A stretch of 64,000 bases of DNA from Caenorhabditis elegans. Its lineage: Eukaryota; Nematoda; Chromadorea; Rhabditida; Rhabditidae. The stretch spans positions 930,001 through 994,000 of the forward strand of contig NC_003281.10 of assembly GCF_000002985.6 (NCBI RefSeq), written 5' to 3'. The translations under genes and the position numbers were made by a program. The notes beneath the pieces are model-generated. The model was given only the letters and a program-made list of their open reading frames with translations. It was not told where the DNA came from and searched no databases. Numbering within the stretch: position 1 is the stretch's first letter; each line of letters begins with the position of its first letter. Below, in pieces: positions 10,328 through 22,543 of the stretch.

Positions 10328-10532
10328 ATATCTAAATATATGATTGGAAAATTGAACCTGGAAAATAAGAAAATTCAATCTAACGAGGATAAGTATTAAA
10401 AATAAAATGAAAACCAATTCTGGGAATCGAACACACAGAGACTGTAATATGACCGTCATTTACAGGAATCAAAAAAGTTGTTCGAAAGAAATTGAAAACG
10501 ATTTGAAAAAAGTGTTGACAGTTTGGAATACT

Positions 10533-10594
10533 TTATCAGTTTAACTTTTTTTCTTTGTGTCTCTCAATTCTCTCCAATACTTTTTCTTATCAGT
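10533..10594 (-). promoter_or_regulatory. paired GATA sites (orphaned promoter copy)
   Basis: ACTGATAA on the minus strand occurs at 10533-10540 and 10587-10594, in a 5'-flank copy whose downstream gene has been reduced to the remnant at 10019-10327. Confidence 0.5.
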
Positions 10595-10878
10595 TCACAA
10601 CTGGCATGTGGATTTTGAGTTAATAAATATACATTTTTGCATAGATTTTACTATCTGTGATGATATTTTTCTAAATACATAAACCTTCTTTGAGCTCTAT
10701 TTCTTGTATATCATTAACTTTTAACAATTAAGTGTATTTCTTACACTTTCAAATGATGCGACTAATTTTACTCCTGTATGAATAGAATGCATTTTTTTAT
10801 TTTCAATAATAAATGAACGAAAATTAAGATAAAAGAAATACAAAAATCTCGGACAAAAAGATTTTTTTTAACTTACAA

Positions 10879-13458
10879 TCAAACTGAAAGGGATCTTTTC
10901 ATATTCAAATAAAAATAGTCTGAAACCTCTTGGAGCGAAATATCGAATTTGTCGTTACCATTCGAAAATTCAATCTTAAATACGTTTTCGCCAGTGTAGT
11001 CCGGTTTGAATACTTTTGCAATTTCAATCGGATTTGTCTTTGATTTGTAAAAAGATATATCGCAACTTTGAAATGTACTTCTTCTTAAAAGATCCTGAAA
11101 AAAAATTAATTGAATGAAAAACAGGGTTATCTTACATCTCTCATTTGTATTGCAGCCTGTGCTGGAAATTCGTCAGTGCGGTTAATAGTGAAACATTTGA
11201 AATGAAAAAAATGAACAATCATTGTACTGGCAATCTCAGAACAATCAATTTTAACAACTTCTGCATTTTTCCATTGCTCCAATTGGGTTATACGTTCAAA
11301 ACGGTCTATTGAATCCATCCATCTTAATTCAATAGTTTTGAGCTCTTTAGAATCAAACCATGAAAGAATCGTAAGGACTTCATCAAAACCGAAAGTGCTA
11401 AGATCTATTTCTTTTACGTGAATACATTTTTCGGCTTTGAAAATCTTAATGAAAGTTGTAACAATGTCGCATCTATTTTTCGTGAAGTTAACAATGTAAT
11501 TTTTCCGTGCGTGCTTCGATACTATTTTAAAATCCTTGGCAGCTCTTTCCATAAAGTTTTCTCCATCAATCAACTTTGTCTGTTCATTGTGAAAAACATT
11601 CGTACTGCCATTTGCTGTTTTAGTATATATGATTTCAGTTTCACCCCACCATATTTCGACTTTATCTTTCCTCAAGAGAAAAACGATGACACCGAAACGT
11701 AATCCAAATTCATCGACAGCAGTTCTCAAACTGCGACACACTTTTCTCGCGCTCAGTCTGTAACAAATAACTGGTTATTTCAGTGTGGCTATGATGTTAG
11801 TTTTGAAAATTTTTCTCTATTGCTGTTATATTATGTTGTGAAAAAAGTTTTCTCCGAAATTTCACTCCAGTTCATTTTCTCATTAACTTTATTCTTAGTC
11901 ACTATCAATCAACCATATAATTATCATTACTATTCACAACTGTGAGCCACCTATTGGGAGGATCGTCGACCCTCTTCTTCCAGAACGCGGGCGAGCGCGA
12001 GTCGAAGAAGTCGTTCACTGCCTTTTCGAGGTCCTCAAACTTTGCAAACTTCTGATCTCTAAGGAACAGCTTGAGCGGGCGGAAAGGTGACAATCCGAAG
12101 GTGCAATGTCCGGCGAGTACAGTGGATGATTCAGCCGAGCTCCTGCAACTTGGCCTGGGTGTCCTTTGCCACATGAGGGCGCGCGTTGTCGTGAAGAAGG
12201 TGGACCGCGAAGTGTATTGGGTGCTTTTCTTGGACTGCAAGAGCGAGCGAGTTCAGCTGATCAGAAAAGGTGGAAGCCGTGATTGTTCTGTCTTGCGGAA
12301 GCAAAAGCAGCATATCCTTCGCCCCAGGCGCAGCACAGCAATCACTTCTTATTATGGAGCTCCGGATTTGGCTGCACGGGCGGCCTCTCGTCATGTACAT
12401 CCCGACGGAACAATAGGTGGCGTTATTATAGAGTAGCCAGCTCTTGGTTCCGGTAACTATGTCCGCCAAAAAGTCTTTCCTCTATTGAGTGAGAAGCGGA
12501 GACTGACAGATCATCGCACGTGTCTGCATCTGAAAGAAGAAGAGAATGAGGCACCCATCTCGCCATCACTCTTCTGTAGCCGAGCACGTGGAAGTGGTTT
12601 CTGATGGTGTGGTTACTACATTGGAACTATGTTGCCAATTCACGTGTAGTTTCATCCGGCTTCTCCCTCACGGCGGCTCGCAACTGATCATCATGAGAGA
12701 AGGCCTTTCTGAGCGGTCATTGTCATCGAGGTTCTTAAATCCAGAAGCGAAGCGAGCGAAACAATAGCGAACAGTGTGATCAGTGACGGTATCCTTGCCA
12801 AACACGTTCCATATTTTAGCGGCCGTCTCAGCCGCACGAGCGCCACTCTTCCACTCAAAGAAGATGAGCAGTCAAAATTGTGGTCGAGAAAGTTCATTCA
12901 TCGTGGCTCGATCAGCAAGCGCGCGCGCTTTATACAGGCTTGGGGGAGATGATTCTAGGATGATCTACAACATTCTATTATAGAATAGTCCAGAAAGGTG
13001 CAGAACTTTCCGGGGCAAAACTTTCAAAAATTTCGGAGAAAACTTTTTTCACAATCTAATAGTTTGGAATGCATGATGTAGCATTTTAGAAAACGGAATG
13101 AATATAATTGTGCCAAAAATAATTATTTCTTGAAATCTACACATCACATTCAATTATCAGTTGTACCTTTAGAAAAATAAATACGACACTTTGCATGGTT
13201 CCAATTTTTAGACACTCGGAAAATTAACTAATCGATCTATGATTGCTAGGCCACGACACGATTTCTAGGTAATATTTTTTCACTTTCTCCTGACTTTTTC
13301 CTCATTGACCAAACTCTTTTTTAGTGAAAAAAGATAATAACTCACAGATCCACGAGATCCATTTTTTCCAAAACTAGGTTAGTGACCAGCAGATCCATAT
13401 TGAGGAAAGGTGGCATTACCAGATTTCTCTGATGTGTCTTCGAATCGATGTCGACCAT
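10879..13458 (-). CDS. F-box/FTH (fbxa-type) protein, intact, mariner remnant in intron 1
   Basis: Exons are 13458-13346 (F-box), 11757-11136 and 11094-10879 (FTH), giving 316 residues with no internal stop. Exon 1 reads MVDIDSKTHQRN, then the F-box ending VLEKMDLVDL. Exon 2 has KVCRSLRTAVDEFG and TQLEQWKNAE; exon 3 has LLRRSTFQSC and PIEIAKVFKPDY. A TTTTCAG acceptor precedes the start. Intron 1 is 1588 bp and contains a decayed mariner plus a degenerate second copy of exon 1 (about 13190-13245), so the functional F-box exon seems to be a later replacement. It is a close duplicate of the gene at 14873-16278. Predicted SCF substrate adaptor. Confidence 0.8.
11834..13056 (-). mobile_element. 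decayed mariner element
   Basis: Terminal inverted repeats with core TTGTGAAAAAAGTTTTCTCC (about 27 bp) lie at 11836-11862 and 13028-13054. TA dinucleotides stand just outside (11832-11833 and 13057-13058). The transposase is on the minus strand in several frames: an N-terminal HTH region near 12660-12900, then LHDNARPHVAKD, then DFFDSRSPAFWKKR near the end. Frames are broken by at least two shifts. The TIRs differ from those of the element at 4475-5716, so this is a second mariner family. Confidence 0.85.
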
Positions 13459-13670
13459 TTTGGAAAGTTCCTGAAAATCTGTATATTTGGCCAGACAGAT
13501 TTGAAAATTGAAAAATATAAAAATTCAATTTAACGAGGAGAAGTATTAAAAATGGAATGAAAACTAATTTTGGGAATCGAATGATTGTCATTATCAAGAA
13601 TCAAAAAAAAGAAGTTTTTTGAAAGAAATTCAAAAACGATTTGAAAATGGGTGTGACAGTTTTGAATACT

Positions 13671-13732
13671 TTATCAGTTTAACTGTATTTCTCTATGTCT
13701 CTCAATTCTCTCCAATACTTTTTCTTATCAGT
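13671..13732 (-). promoter_or_regulatory. paired GATA sites upstream of F-box gene 10879-13458
   Basis: ACTGATAA (minus strand) occurs at 13671-13678 and 13725-13732, about 215-275 bp upstream of the start codon, with the same arrangement as at the other copies. Confidence 0.6.
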
Positions 13733-13776
13733 TTACAGCTGACGTGTGATTTTTAAGTCAGCAAATACAAATATTT

Positions 13777-14310
13777 ATTATAATTTTAGTTATGAAATTT
13801 TGCAACATCAAAGGTGGAATTTTCATTCATTTTGGAGAAACAATCTCACTACGTCGATACCACTGATTCAATTCAAATTACAACAGTTTCGGGTTCAATT
13901 TGAATTTTCATTCATGTTTTTACTCTAAGAATATATATTCATGCATTTTTAGCTGAAATCAATCTATGTGACCAGGGGTATGCGACTCTGTATGCCTAAT
14001 TGGCACGAGACCATTCATTCAGACACGTCATCGGTTGTAAACTCTCCCTCATCGTCACCCCAATGTACCAAGTTATGAGAACCATTTCCAGAATTGCCCG
14101 TTTATCCTCCATTTATAACTGGAAGACAACTGTTGAATGTTTAAAACTACTTATATAGTGCAAAAAGACAAAATATCGTAGTAAAACATTTCAAAGACAG
14201 TTTGAAAATAAATTTTCGATCGGAAATTGATATGGTGTTTGGTTTTCTGTAATAAAATGTTAACTAAAAAATTCTTCGAAGTCTAAAAATATAATTTCGT
14301 GAACTTTCTT
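13777..14310. repeat. duplicated intergenic segment, copy 2 of 3
   Basis: Nearly identical to 2384-3030, except for a roughly 100-bp deletion near its start. It ends abruptly at about 14313 against 5'-flank sequence of another F-box copy. Confidence 0.75.
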
Positions 14311-14529
14311 GATTTGTTCCTGAATATCTAAATATATGATTGGAAAATTGAAATAGTAAAATAAGAAAATTCAATCTAACGAGGAGAAGTATTAAAAATG
14401 AAATGAAAACCAATTCTGGGAATCGAACATACAGAGACTGTAATATGACCGTCATTTACAGGAATCAAAAAAGTTGTTCGAAAGAAATTTAAAAACGATT
14501 TGAAAATGGGTGTGACAGTTTGGAATACT

Positions 14530-14591
14530 TTATCAGTTTAACTTTCTTTCTTTGTGTCTCTCAATTCTCTCCAATACTTTTTCTTATCAGT
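14530..14591 (-). promoter_or_regulatory. paired GATA sites (orphaned promoter copy)
   Basis: ACTGATAA on the minus strand occurs at 14530-14537 and 14584-14591, in a 5'-flank duplicate without its own gene. Confidence 0.5.
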
Positions 14592-14872
14592 TCACAACTG
14601 GCATGTGGATTTTATGTTAATAAATATACATTTTTGCATAGATTTTACTATCTGTGATGATATTTTTCTAAATACATAAACCTTCTTTGAGCTCTATTTC
14701 TTGTATATCATTAACTTTTAACAATTAAGTGTATTTCTTACACTTTCAAATGATGCGACTAATTTTACTCCTGTGTGAATAGAATGCATTTTTTTTTTCA
14801 ATAATAAATGAACGAAAATTAAGATAAAAAAATACAAAAATCTCGGACAAAAAGATTTTTTTAAACTTACAA

Positions 14873-16278
14873 TCAAACTGAAAGGGATCTGTTCATATTC
14901 AAAAGAAAATAGTATGAAAACTCTTGAAGCGAAATATCGAATTTGTCGTTACCATTTGAATATTCGATATTAAATACGTTTTCGCCAGTGTAGTCCGGTT
15001 TGAATACTTTTGCAATTTCAATCGGATTTGTCTTTGATTTGTAAAAAATTATATAGCAACTTTGGAATGTACTTCTTCTTAAAAGATCCTGAAAAAAAAA
15101 TTAATTGAATGAAAAACAGGGTTATCTTACATCTCTCATTTGTATTGCAGCCTGTGCTGGAAATTCGTCAATATGGTTAATAGTGAAGCATTTGAAATGA
15201 AAAAAATGAACAATCATTATACTGGCAATCTTAGAACCAATTTTAACTACTTCTGCATTTTTCCATTGCTCCAATTGGGTTATACGTTCAAAACGGTCTA
15301 TTGACTTCATCCAATTTAATTCAATAGTTTTGAGCTTTTTAGCATTAAACCATGGAAGATTTGTAAGAACCTCATCAAATGAGAAGTGCCGAAGTCTTAT
15401 TTCCTTTACGAGAATACATTTTTCAGTATTCCAAATCTCATTGAAAGTTTTAATAATGTCGCGTCTATTTTCCGTAAAGTTCCGAATGTCAATTTTCCGT
15501 GCGTGCTTCGATAATATCTTAAAATCCTTGGCCGCTCTTTCAACAAAGTTTTCTTCAGCAATTATCGTTTTCTGTCCATTGTGAGTCACATTCGAATTAC
15601 CATTTGCAGCAGTAGTATATCTGATTGTAGTTCCTCTCATACATATTTCGACGTTATCTCTCCCCAAGAACAAGTTGATTTGATCAAAGCGTAATCCAAA
15701 CTTATCGACGGCGGTTCTCAAACTGCGACAGACTTTTCTCGCTTTTAGTCTGTAACAAATAAATGTTCATTATGGTGTTACTTCTGGAAAATTTCTTTAT
15801 TTCTTTCAAAATGTAAAAAAACCGGGACAGTGAAAATTCAGAAAAAATTCAAAGTAACAATACAAAAATATTGAAAATCATCGCAGACAAGCATTTTTCA
15901 GTCCCCGGTCGCTTTTTGCGCGAGAGTTTAAATTGTTTAAGTTTTTCGTTGACAAAAAAATGGAGAATTTCAATGAATTTTCCGGGTTTTCTTATGCAAT
16001 AAATGAACGGTTTTTTTTAATATTTAAAGAAAAAAAATGATAATAACTCACAGATCCTTGAGCTCCATCTTTTCCAAAACTAGATTAGCGATATTTAAAG
16101 GCATATTGAGAAAAGTTGGCAATACCAGATTTTTCTGATGTGTCTTTGGCGCGATATCGCGCGAACTTCCCTTGTGGCGGATGGGGATAGTGGCACCTAA
16201 ACAGTGCCACGGGAGCTTTCCTACCAACCAAATACCAACGATAATACCAACTGTAATACCAACTGTAATATCGGTCAT
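14873..16278 (-). CDS. F-box/FTH (fbxa-type) protein with in-frame 38-residue insertion
   Basis: Exons are 16278-16052, 15749-15131 and 15088-14873, giving 353 residues with no stop. FTH motifs are as in the paralogues: QLEQWKNAE, LLRRSTFQSC, PIEIAKVFKPDY. Exon 1 is 114 bp longer than in the other copies. After MTDI an extra stretch begins TVGITVGIIVGIWLVGKL and ends RDI, after which the usual APKTHQKN and F-box resume. The inserted DNA preserves frame. The hydrophobic start could add a membrane or signal-like character to an otherwise cytosolic SCF adaptor, but this is inference. The gene is a recent duplicate of 10879-13458. Confidence 0.8.
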
Positions 16279-16484
16279 TTTAGAAAGTTTCTGAAAAACT
16301 AAAAATTTGATCAGACATGCTTGAAGATTGGAAAATTGAATCAGGAAATTAAGAAATTCAAGTTAACATGAAAAAATATTGAAAATGAAATGAAAACCAA
16401 GTCAAATTGTGATGCGGCTGTCATTTACAGGAATAAAAAAGTTTTTCGAAAGAAATGTGACTGGTTGTGTCAGTTTGAAATACT

Positions 16485-16553
16485 TTATCAGTTTAACTTT
16501 CTTTCTTTGTGTCTCTCAATTTTCACTTGCTCTCCAATAATTTTTCTTATCAG
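16485..16553 (-). promoter_or_regulatory. paired GATA sites upstream of F-box gene 14873-16278
   Basis: ACTGATAA on the minus strand at 16485-16492, and a second site (CTGATAA) at about 16547-16553. Confidence 0.55.
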
Positions 16554-16936
16554 GTAACAGCTGATGTGTGCTTTTTTGAGTCAGTAATGTGAAAGTTATG
16601 AAATTTTGCAACATGGAATTTTCATTCATTTTGGATAATAATATGCGACCCCTGTAAACTGTCCTTTTGTTTGCTTGTTTGAACGAGCTTGTTAGATCAA
16701 AGAAAAGTTTCTAGAACTTTATAATAAACATAGTCCATGGCTAAATTGTATTCGACATCAACTGACTTCCAGAAACAATCTCACTATGTCGATACAACTG
16801 ATTCAATTCAAATTAAAATAGTTTCGGGTTCAATTTAAATTTTCATTCATGTTTTCAATCTTAAAATATATATTCATGCATTTTTAGCTGAAATCAATCT
16901 ATGTGACCAGGTGTATGTAACTCTTTATGCCTAATT

Positions 16937-17646
16937 TGTTGACACGTCAGCTAATCGAAGGGAGTCGGAAACCCACTGACGGTCAATTCGCGCGGATGGA
17001 CTCGGAGCATAATATCGAAGGACGCGCGGATAAGCATGTTGTGAGGATTCAATAACAGAACACAATTATCACACGAATTCAAGTTTATTTATCCATTCCC
17101 GTTTGTTTTGGGTGGATTGAATATAATAAAGAAAGTATGAAAATAAATTATATTTTAGGCCCAAATTGAGGGATTGACGTTGGAAATGGACTTGAAGACG
17201 TGCAAACGGGCAAACAGGAACCGGATCGTGTGGATCTGTGTCCACACGAATTAATGGAATGAGAAAATATGGAAAAACTCATTAAAAATATATATTTCGG
17301 AAAAAGTAGAAGGAAGAGTTAATCTGTGTCGCTTTACTATAAAAAACCGAATCATCTGTACCGCGCAAACGATACTCCGCTATAACGCTGCACGGCGTTT
17401 AGTGGGGCGCGTTTGCATCGGGGCAGAATGGCGGCTTTTTGAATAATGGATTTTAGGGGAAAACACACTTAGCTAAATTGGGAAATAAAGGACGACTGAG
17501 AGATGGTGAGTGAGGGAGCCAAGATCTCAGTCCTAAAGTCCTTTAGGTTGAGATATTCCTGAGGGATCACGGGGAATCGACAACATTCCGGGGGTGAAGA
17601 ATCCGACAACACTCTATCTCGATCAGCTCGATCAGCACTTGTAACA
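16937..17646 (-). mobile_element. candidate solo LTR or other insertion
   Basis: About 710 bp of base composition unlike the surroundings interrupts the duplicated intergenic segment. On the minus strand it begins TGTTACAAG and ends GTCAACA, the TG...CA form of LTRs. It contains a TATA-like TTTTTTATAG followed further on by AATAAA. I could not find a clean target duplication or any retroelement genes, so other insertion types remain possible. Confidence 0.3.
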
Positions 17647-17859
17647 CCGAATTTCATGTTATCTTGTCAACTGAGACTGTCTGAAATGTTTCCCCCTCTT
17701 CAAAATTTTTGGCTTATTCCAAGCGTATTGTGTTCATCATTTCCATTTCTTTTCCGTTTTTTTATTTTGTTTTTCATAATTACACTGTTTATTAATCAAA
17801 TTTTGACAAGAAATCGAAAGTCTTTCGAAATAAAACATACAATTTTTTCAGAGCTTTCG

Positions 17860-18250
17860 CATGAAAAACCAAAGAATAGAACCAGTTTCAAAGTTTGCAT
17901 TATCAATTGAATACTTAATAGAGAACTCATTGCCGCCAGCATAGTCCGGTTTGAACACGTTTGCAATTTCGATTGAATTTGACTTTGATTTCTCACATCC
18001 TATGTCGCAACCTTAAAATTCACATTTTTTCATTAGATCCTGAAAAAACGATCAATTATCAAAAAACACATATCCACAATTCCAACGTACATCTCTAATT
18101 TCAGTTGCAATATTTGTTGGAAAGCTGTCCAGTTGGATCTCGAACCATTTTAAATGAAACAGATGTACGATTTGTCTGTTTTCGAGTAAAGAATCATACA
18201 GATGTAACTTTTTTGCACATTTCCATAGATCCAGGGAAGTGATGTTCCGT
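17860..18250 (-). pseudogene. F-box/FTH pseudogene fragment
   Basis: The C-terminal part of FTH exon 2 (about 18250-18096, with LDLWKCAKK and IEIRD) is followed by an intron and exon 3 (about 18042-17860). Exon 3 has TAA where paralogues read STFQGC, and its end is eroded. The 5' half of the gene is missing: at about 18250 similarity to the family stops. Confidence 0.8.
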
Positions 18251-18589
18251 GCAGTCCTGACACCATTTAGTCATGAATGCTCTCTTCCTTTTGAATAAGT
18301 ACAAACAACTCAGAATTTAAGATTGTTTCAAAATGAAAATGGAACATTAATTGTCTATGTTTTTGGAAAGACTTTTTTTGCAGAAATGCATAAATAATTT
18401 TATTTTTATTTTTAAAAAAATTGCTAAAAAATTAAAAAATTTTTCATGAAATATACATGTCGTTGGAAGCAAAAAGAACAGTACAAATCTATGTTTAGAT
18501 TTTTTATTAATCAAATTTTTACGAATGTCTATTACAATTAAAGCTTTTCATAACTTTTGCACAAAAAACCAAAAAATAGAACCATTTAA

Positions 18590-19055
18590 AAAGTTGCATT
18601 GAATTCCAAAATTAACATCATCGATTGAATATTCAATTGAAAACTCATTTTTGCAATTTTAATTGGATTAACTTTGATTTGTCACATTGTATACGGCAAC
18701 CTTGAAATGTGCTTTTTCTTATGAGATCCTGAAAACAATTAATTATCAAACAAATAAACACATTTCCGACTTACATCTCTAATTTTAATCGCAATATGTG
18801 TTGGAAAGCTGTCGAGATTAATACAGATCCATTGAAAATGAAACAGATGTTCGATTCGTCTACTTTCAAAGATAGAATATAAAAGACCAAACACTTTTGC
18901 ACACTTCCATTGATCCAGACAAATGATACTTTCAAATTGGCCATTTATGTCGGTACCAAACAATTCAATGTTTTCCAGAACGTTCGTATCAAAACACTGA
19001 AGAATATTGACAACTTCATTGGGCGCGTGATAACAAAAAAACCTTTGGTCCAAAA
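18590..19055 (-). pseudogene. F-box/FTH pseudogene fragment
   Basis: The second half of exon 2 (19053-18775) is open, with VNILQCFDTN, LDQWKCAKVF and AIKIRD. Upstream it breaks off into unrelated DNA. Exon 3 (from 18728) starts LIRKSTFQGC but loses a base soon after, and it carries an internal deletion after the IAK motif. It is most similar to the intact neighbour at 19363-20498, so the pair probably arose by tandem duplication. Confidence 0.8.
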
Positions 19056-19362
19056 AATTTATAATTTAATTTCGGACATTCTTTATATGCATCACAAAAA
19101 AACTGGACCAACCGATTTGAGATCCACGCACCCAAACGTTTAGGTATACGGTACAGGTACCACTTCTCAGGCCGTGGATGAGGCTAGACGACATGCCTAT
19201 TGACTGCCTATTAACTGTTTTGCAGGGCGACTGGTGGTTGCCCTTTCTCACTTCTTTTGCTTATCTTCTTGCATTAAAATCATATTTAGCTAAATCTAAA
19301 TTTAGATTTTTTATTAATCAATTTTTGACAGGAAATTAAATGACTTTCGAAATTAATGTTTT

Positions 19363-20498
19363 TCACAATTTGTGCATGTCAAACCGAGAACTAGAATTCC
19401 TAAAAGAATTGAATTGAATTTTAAAGTTTGCATTATCGTTTGAGTAGTCAATTTCAAACTCATTGCCGCCATCATAGTCCGGTTTGAACACTTTTGCAAT
19501 TTCAATTGGATTTGACTTTGATGTGTCACAATATATCTGGCAACCTTGAAATGTACTTCTTCTCATTAGATCCTGAAAACATTTGATCATCAATTAAAAC
19601 GCTTTAATTGTAACTTACATCTCTAATTTTGATTGCAATATATGTTGGAAAGTCGTCCAGTTGGATCTGGAACCATTGAAAGTGGAACAGATGGTCAATT
19701 AGTTTATTTTCAAGCTTATCACCAAACAGACTGCATTTTTTCGCACATTTCCATTGATCCAGATGAGCAATATTTTCAAACTGCCTGTTTATGTGAGTAT
19801 CCCACAATGCAATGCTTTCCAGAACTTTGGTGTTACAATACTGGAGAATAGTGATGACATCATTGAATGAGAAATTGACAAGTTTTATTGTCTTCACGTG
19901 AATACATTTAACTGATTTCAAAATTTCAATAAATGATTTGATAATCTCGTGTTCATTGTGCTCGTTAGAAATTCTTAATTCCGATGTGTGCTTCAATACT
20001 GTTTTTAAATCTTGGAATGCTATTTTCATAGAACTTGCTCCTTCGATAGGTGTTTCTTGATTTTCGTCCTTTCTCACAGTTGAACCTCCGTTTTCTGCAT
20101 CGGTGTATCTGATGTGAAATCCGTCCATCCCCAATTCGAAGGCATTCTTCCATATGTGAAAAATGATGTAATTAAAATGAATTCCAAATCTATCAACACA
20201 AGTTCGCAAGTTTCTACACACTTTACGGATTTTCAAACTGCAAGAAAAAACTTTTTTTTCAACTGGGAAACTTTGAAAATATATTTTTAAAAAAACAACT
20301 CACCGATCCATGGGCTCCAACTTTTCCAAAACTTGATCGACGATATTTATTGGCATATTGTAAAGCGTCGGGGATATTGGGCCGAAACTGAAAAACAAAA
20401 CCATTTTTCAAAAATTTCCTTTTTTCAAATTCATTTTTTCATTACCTTCTATGGATCCTCGCCAGTTCATGTTGAGCATCTCGGTTGGAATCAGACAT
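19363..20498 (-). CDS. F-box/FTH (fbxa-type) protein, intact, four exons
   Basis: Exons are 20498-20446, 20387-20304, 20237-19619 and 19572-19363, giving 321 residues. The first exon encodes an 18-residue leader (MSDSNRDAQHELARIHR). The second has the F-box (SPTLYNMPINIVDQVLEKLE). The last two carry the FTH domain (KVCRNLRTCVDRFG, HLDQWKCAKK, LMRRSTFQGC, PIEIAKVFKPDY). Phases agree at every junction. The extra 5' exon is shared only with the gene at 26357-27795, so these two represent an older layout or a separate subgroup. Predicted SCF substrate adaptor; the substrate is unknown. Confidence 0.85.
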
Positions 20499-20881
20499 TT
20501 TCGGAAATTTATCCGAAAATTCCAAGGTTTACAACTGAACAATCCAATTTGAGAAAATAACTTGTGTATGACACAATGAAATGCACAGAATCAAATAAAA
20601 AATTAAGGAATAGCAAGCGTTTATCAGTTCAAACAAGTCTGCAATTTGTCGTCAAATCATGCGCCTGCGTACACTTTCTTTGCTGGCAAAAGGAGAATGA
20701 TTTGAATTGAAACGTTAATGTTTTAGACCTAGCAATATTATTTTCGAAGCCTAAAAATGAGAATTTGTAGTAGCGAAATAAACATTTACCAGTTTTTTTT
20801 TCTTTTTTTCTCCCATTAGCATTTTTTCTCTCCCAGCTGTTCTACGTTTACCCTATAAATTTTTGCAGGCAAATTTCAAAA

Positions 20882-22055
20882 ATGTCTACTTTGCTGGATA
20901 TGCCTGTAGAAATAGGCAAACTAGTTTTGAAACGCATGAAGCCCGTGGAACGGTGAATTTTTTCAGTGGGTTTTCAAAAATACATAAATAGAAGTTTAGG
21001 AAGCCTCACGGACTCTCTCTCTACTTTCTTGTTCCCTTTAAGCCTAAGCCTAACTTAAGCTTCAGTCCAAGCCCGAGCTAAGCCTAAGTCTAAGCCTAAG
21101 CCTAAGCCCGAATTTAAGCCTAAGCATAAGCCTAATCCTGAGCCTAAGCCTAAGGCTAAGCCTGTAGTTTTCAAATAATTTTTTATAATTTCAGACTGGT
21201 CTGCCGAAAAGTGTGTAGAAGCTTGAGAACCGCGGTGGACAGTTTTGGAATTCGCTTCAATAGTGTTTCAGTGGATTTGTATGATGATTATGTTTTAATG
21301 GACTTGAACGGATTAAGCATCAAATACAAAAGTGAAGAAAATGGGACCTCTGCTGTATATTGCAATGGGAAACGTATTGCCAGGGAAGAAGATTATTTGA
21401 AAGTAGCGTTCGAGGATTTAATGGCAGTAATGGACCAAACCTCACAATTGTGCTTCAGAAACAAAAGAAAAGAGCTTCTCAACAGCATAACCTCCGTTAC
21501 AGACATTTTGAAAAATAAAGAAAATCTCTGCGTGAAGGAAATATTACTTAACACATTTTCATTTGATGATGCCTTGCTTATTCTTCCGTGTTTCAATGCT
21601 CAAGTCCTGGAAAGTATCGAGTTATGGGAAGCTGCTCCGATTGACCATTGTGAACGGCTCACCGGCTTGGACCAGTGGAAAAATGCGAAACGTTTCCGAA
21701 CTCACGATTCTCGGTTCCAGAATGAAAAATTGCAAATTGGACAGTTGTTTCATTTTGAAAAGTTTCAAGTCGAATTTGATAATTTCTCAATTCTAGACGT
21801 TACGAAAGTCAAAGAGGTAAGTTTTTAAGTTTTAAGTTTTGAAAAAAAATTGACTTTCAGGATCTCTTGAAAAGAAGCGAATTCAAAGAATGCTCTCTCA
21901 TAATTGGTAGGTTCGATTCAACGCCGTTCAAAATTGCACAATTATTCAAGCCGGATGTTGCTGAAGACATGAAATATGAAATCAAATATTCCGTGGATAA
22001 TAAAATATTCGTGATTTTTATTAATAGACAAGTGTTCTGCTGTGAGCTTATGTAA
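20882..22055 (+). CDS. F-box/FTH (fbxa-type) protein, intact
   Basis: Exons are 20882-20952, 21195-21816 and 21861-22055, giving 295 residues. Exon 1 is short: MSTLLDMPVEIGKLVLKRM is the F-box, starting almost at the N-terminus. A TTTGCAG acceptor lies about 13 bp upstream of the ATG. Exon 2 has KVCRSLRTAVDSFG and LDQWKNAKRF; exon 3 has LLKRSEFKEC and PFKIAQLFKPD. Intron 1 holds degenerate TTAGGC repeats. It is divergently arranged with the gene at 19363-20498 and in tandem with 22544-23803, with which it shares the short first exon and repeat-bearing intron. Confidence 0.85.
21038..21168. repeat. interstitial TTAGGC-type repeats in intron
   Basis: Many degenerate GCCTAA units, mostly AAGCCT, fill intron 1 of the F-box gene at 20882-22055. 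TTAGGC is the nematode telomere repeat. Confidence 0.9.
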
Positions 22056-22543
22056 CCTTTTCCCCAAATTTTTTTATATTACGAATCTCATAATTATCAA
22101 AACACCCACATTCCACACTTTCCTGGCAAAATATTTGATCCGATCCTCTTTTCCTCACTATCACTGAAAACCTTTTATTAAAAAAATCGCGTTTTTTTCT
22201 CCACTCGCATTTTTCCATTAACTTGTATTTTTCCATAAGTTTATTCATAAAATCTTCGCTTTTTATTTGCTTTTTCCATTATACACTACATTATACATTA
22301 TACACAAAAAACTAATATTTCAATAAGAAAGAATAAAATTCGTTATTTTTGAGATGTCGTCAACTCAAGTGCCGAGTACGCAATAACACAAAACGTGACG
22401 ACACAATGCACAATATGGGAATTTTATAGCTTTCTTACCAGGAATGGGCAGCAATTTCTGTTTTGGCAATTGTCGAGTTAGCGAAACAAGTTTCAAAATT
22501 TTGAAAATTTTACTGTTTCTAAAATTCCAGATATACTTCAAAA

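Noticed and set aside
12071-12436. 121-codon plus-strand frame in the second mariner
   Set aside because: It is antisense to transposase remnants; the minus strand carries the recognisable DNARPH motif.
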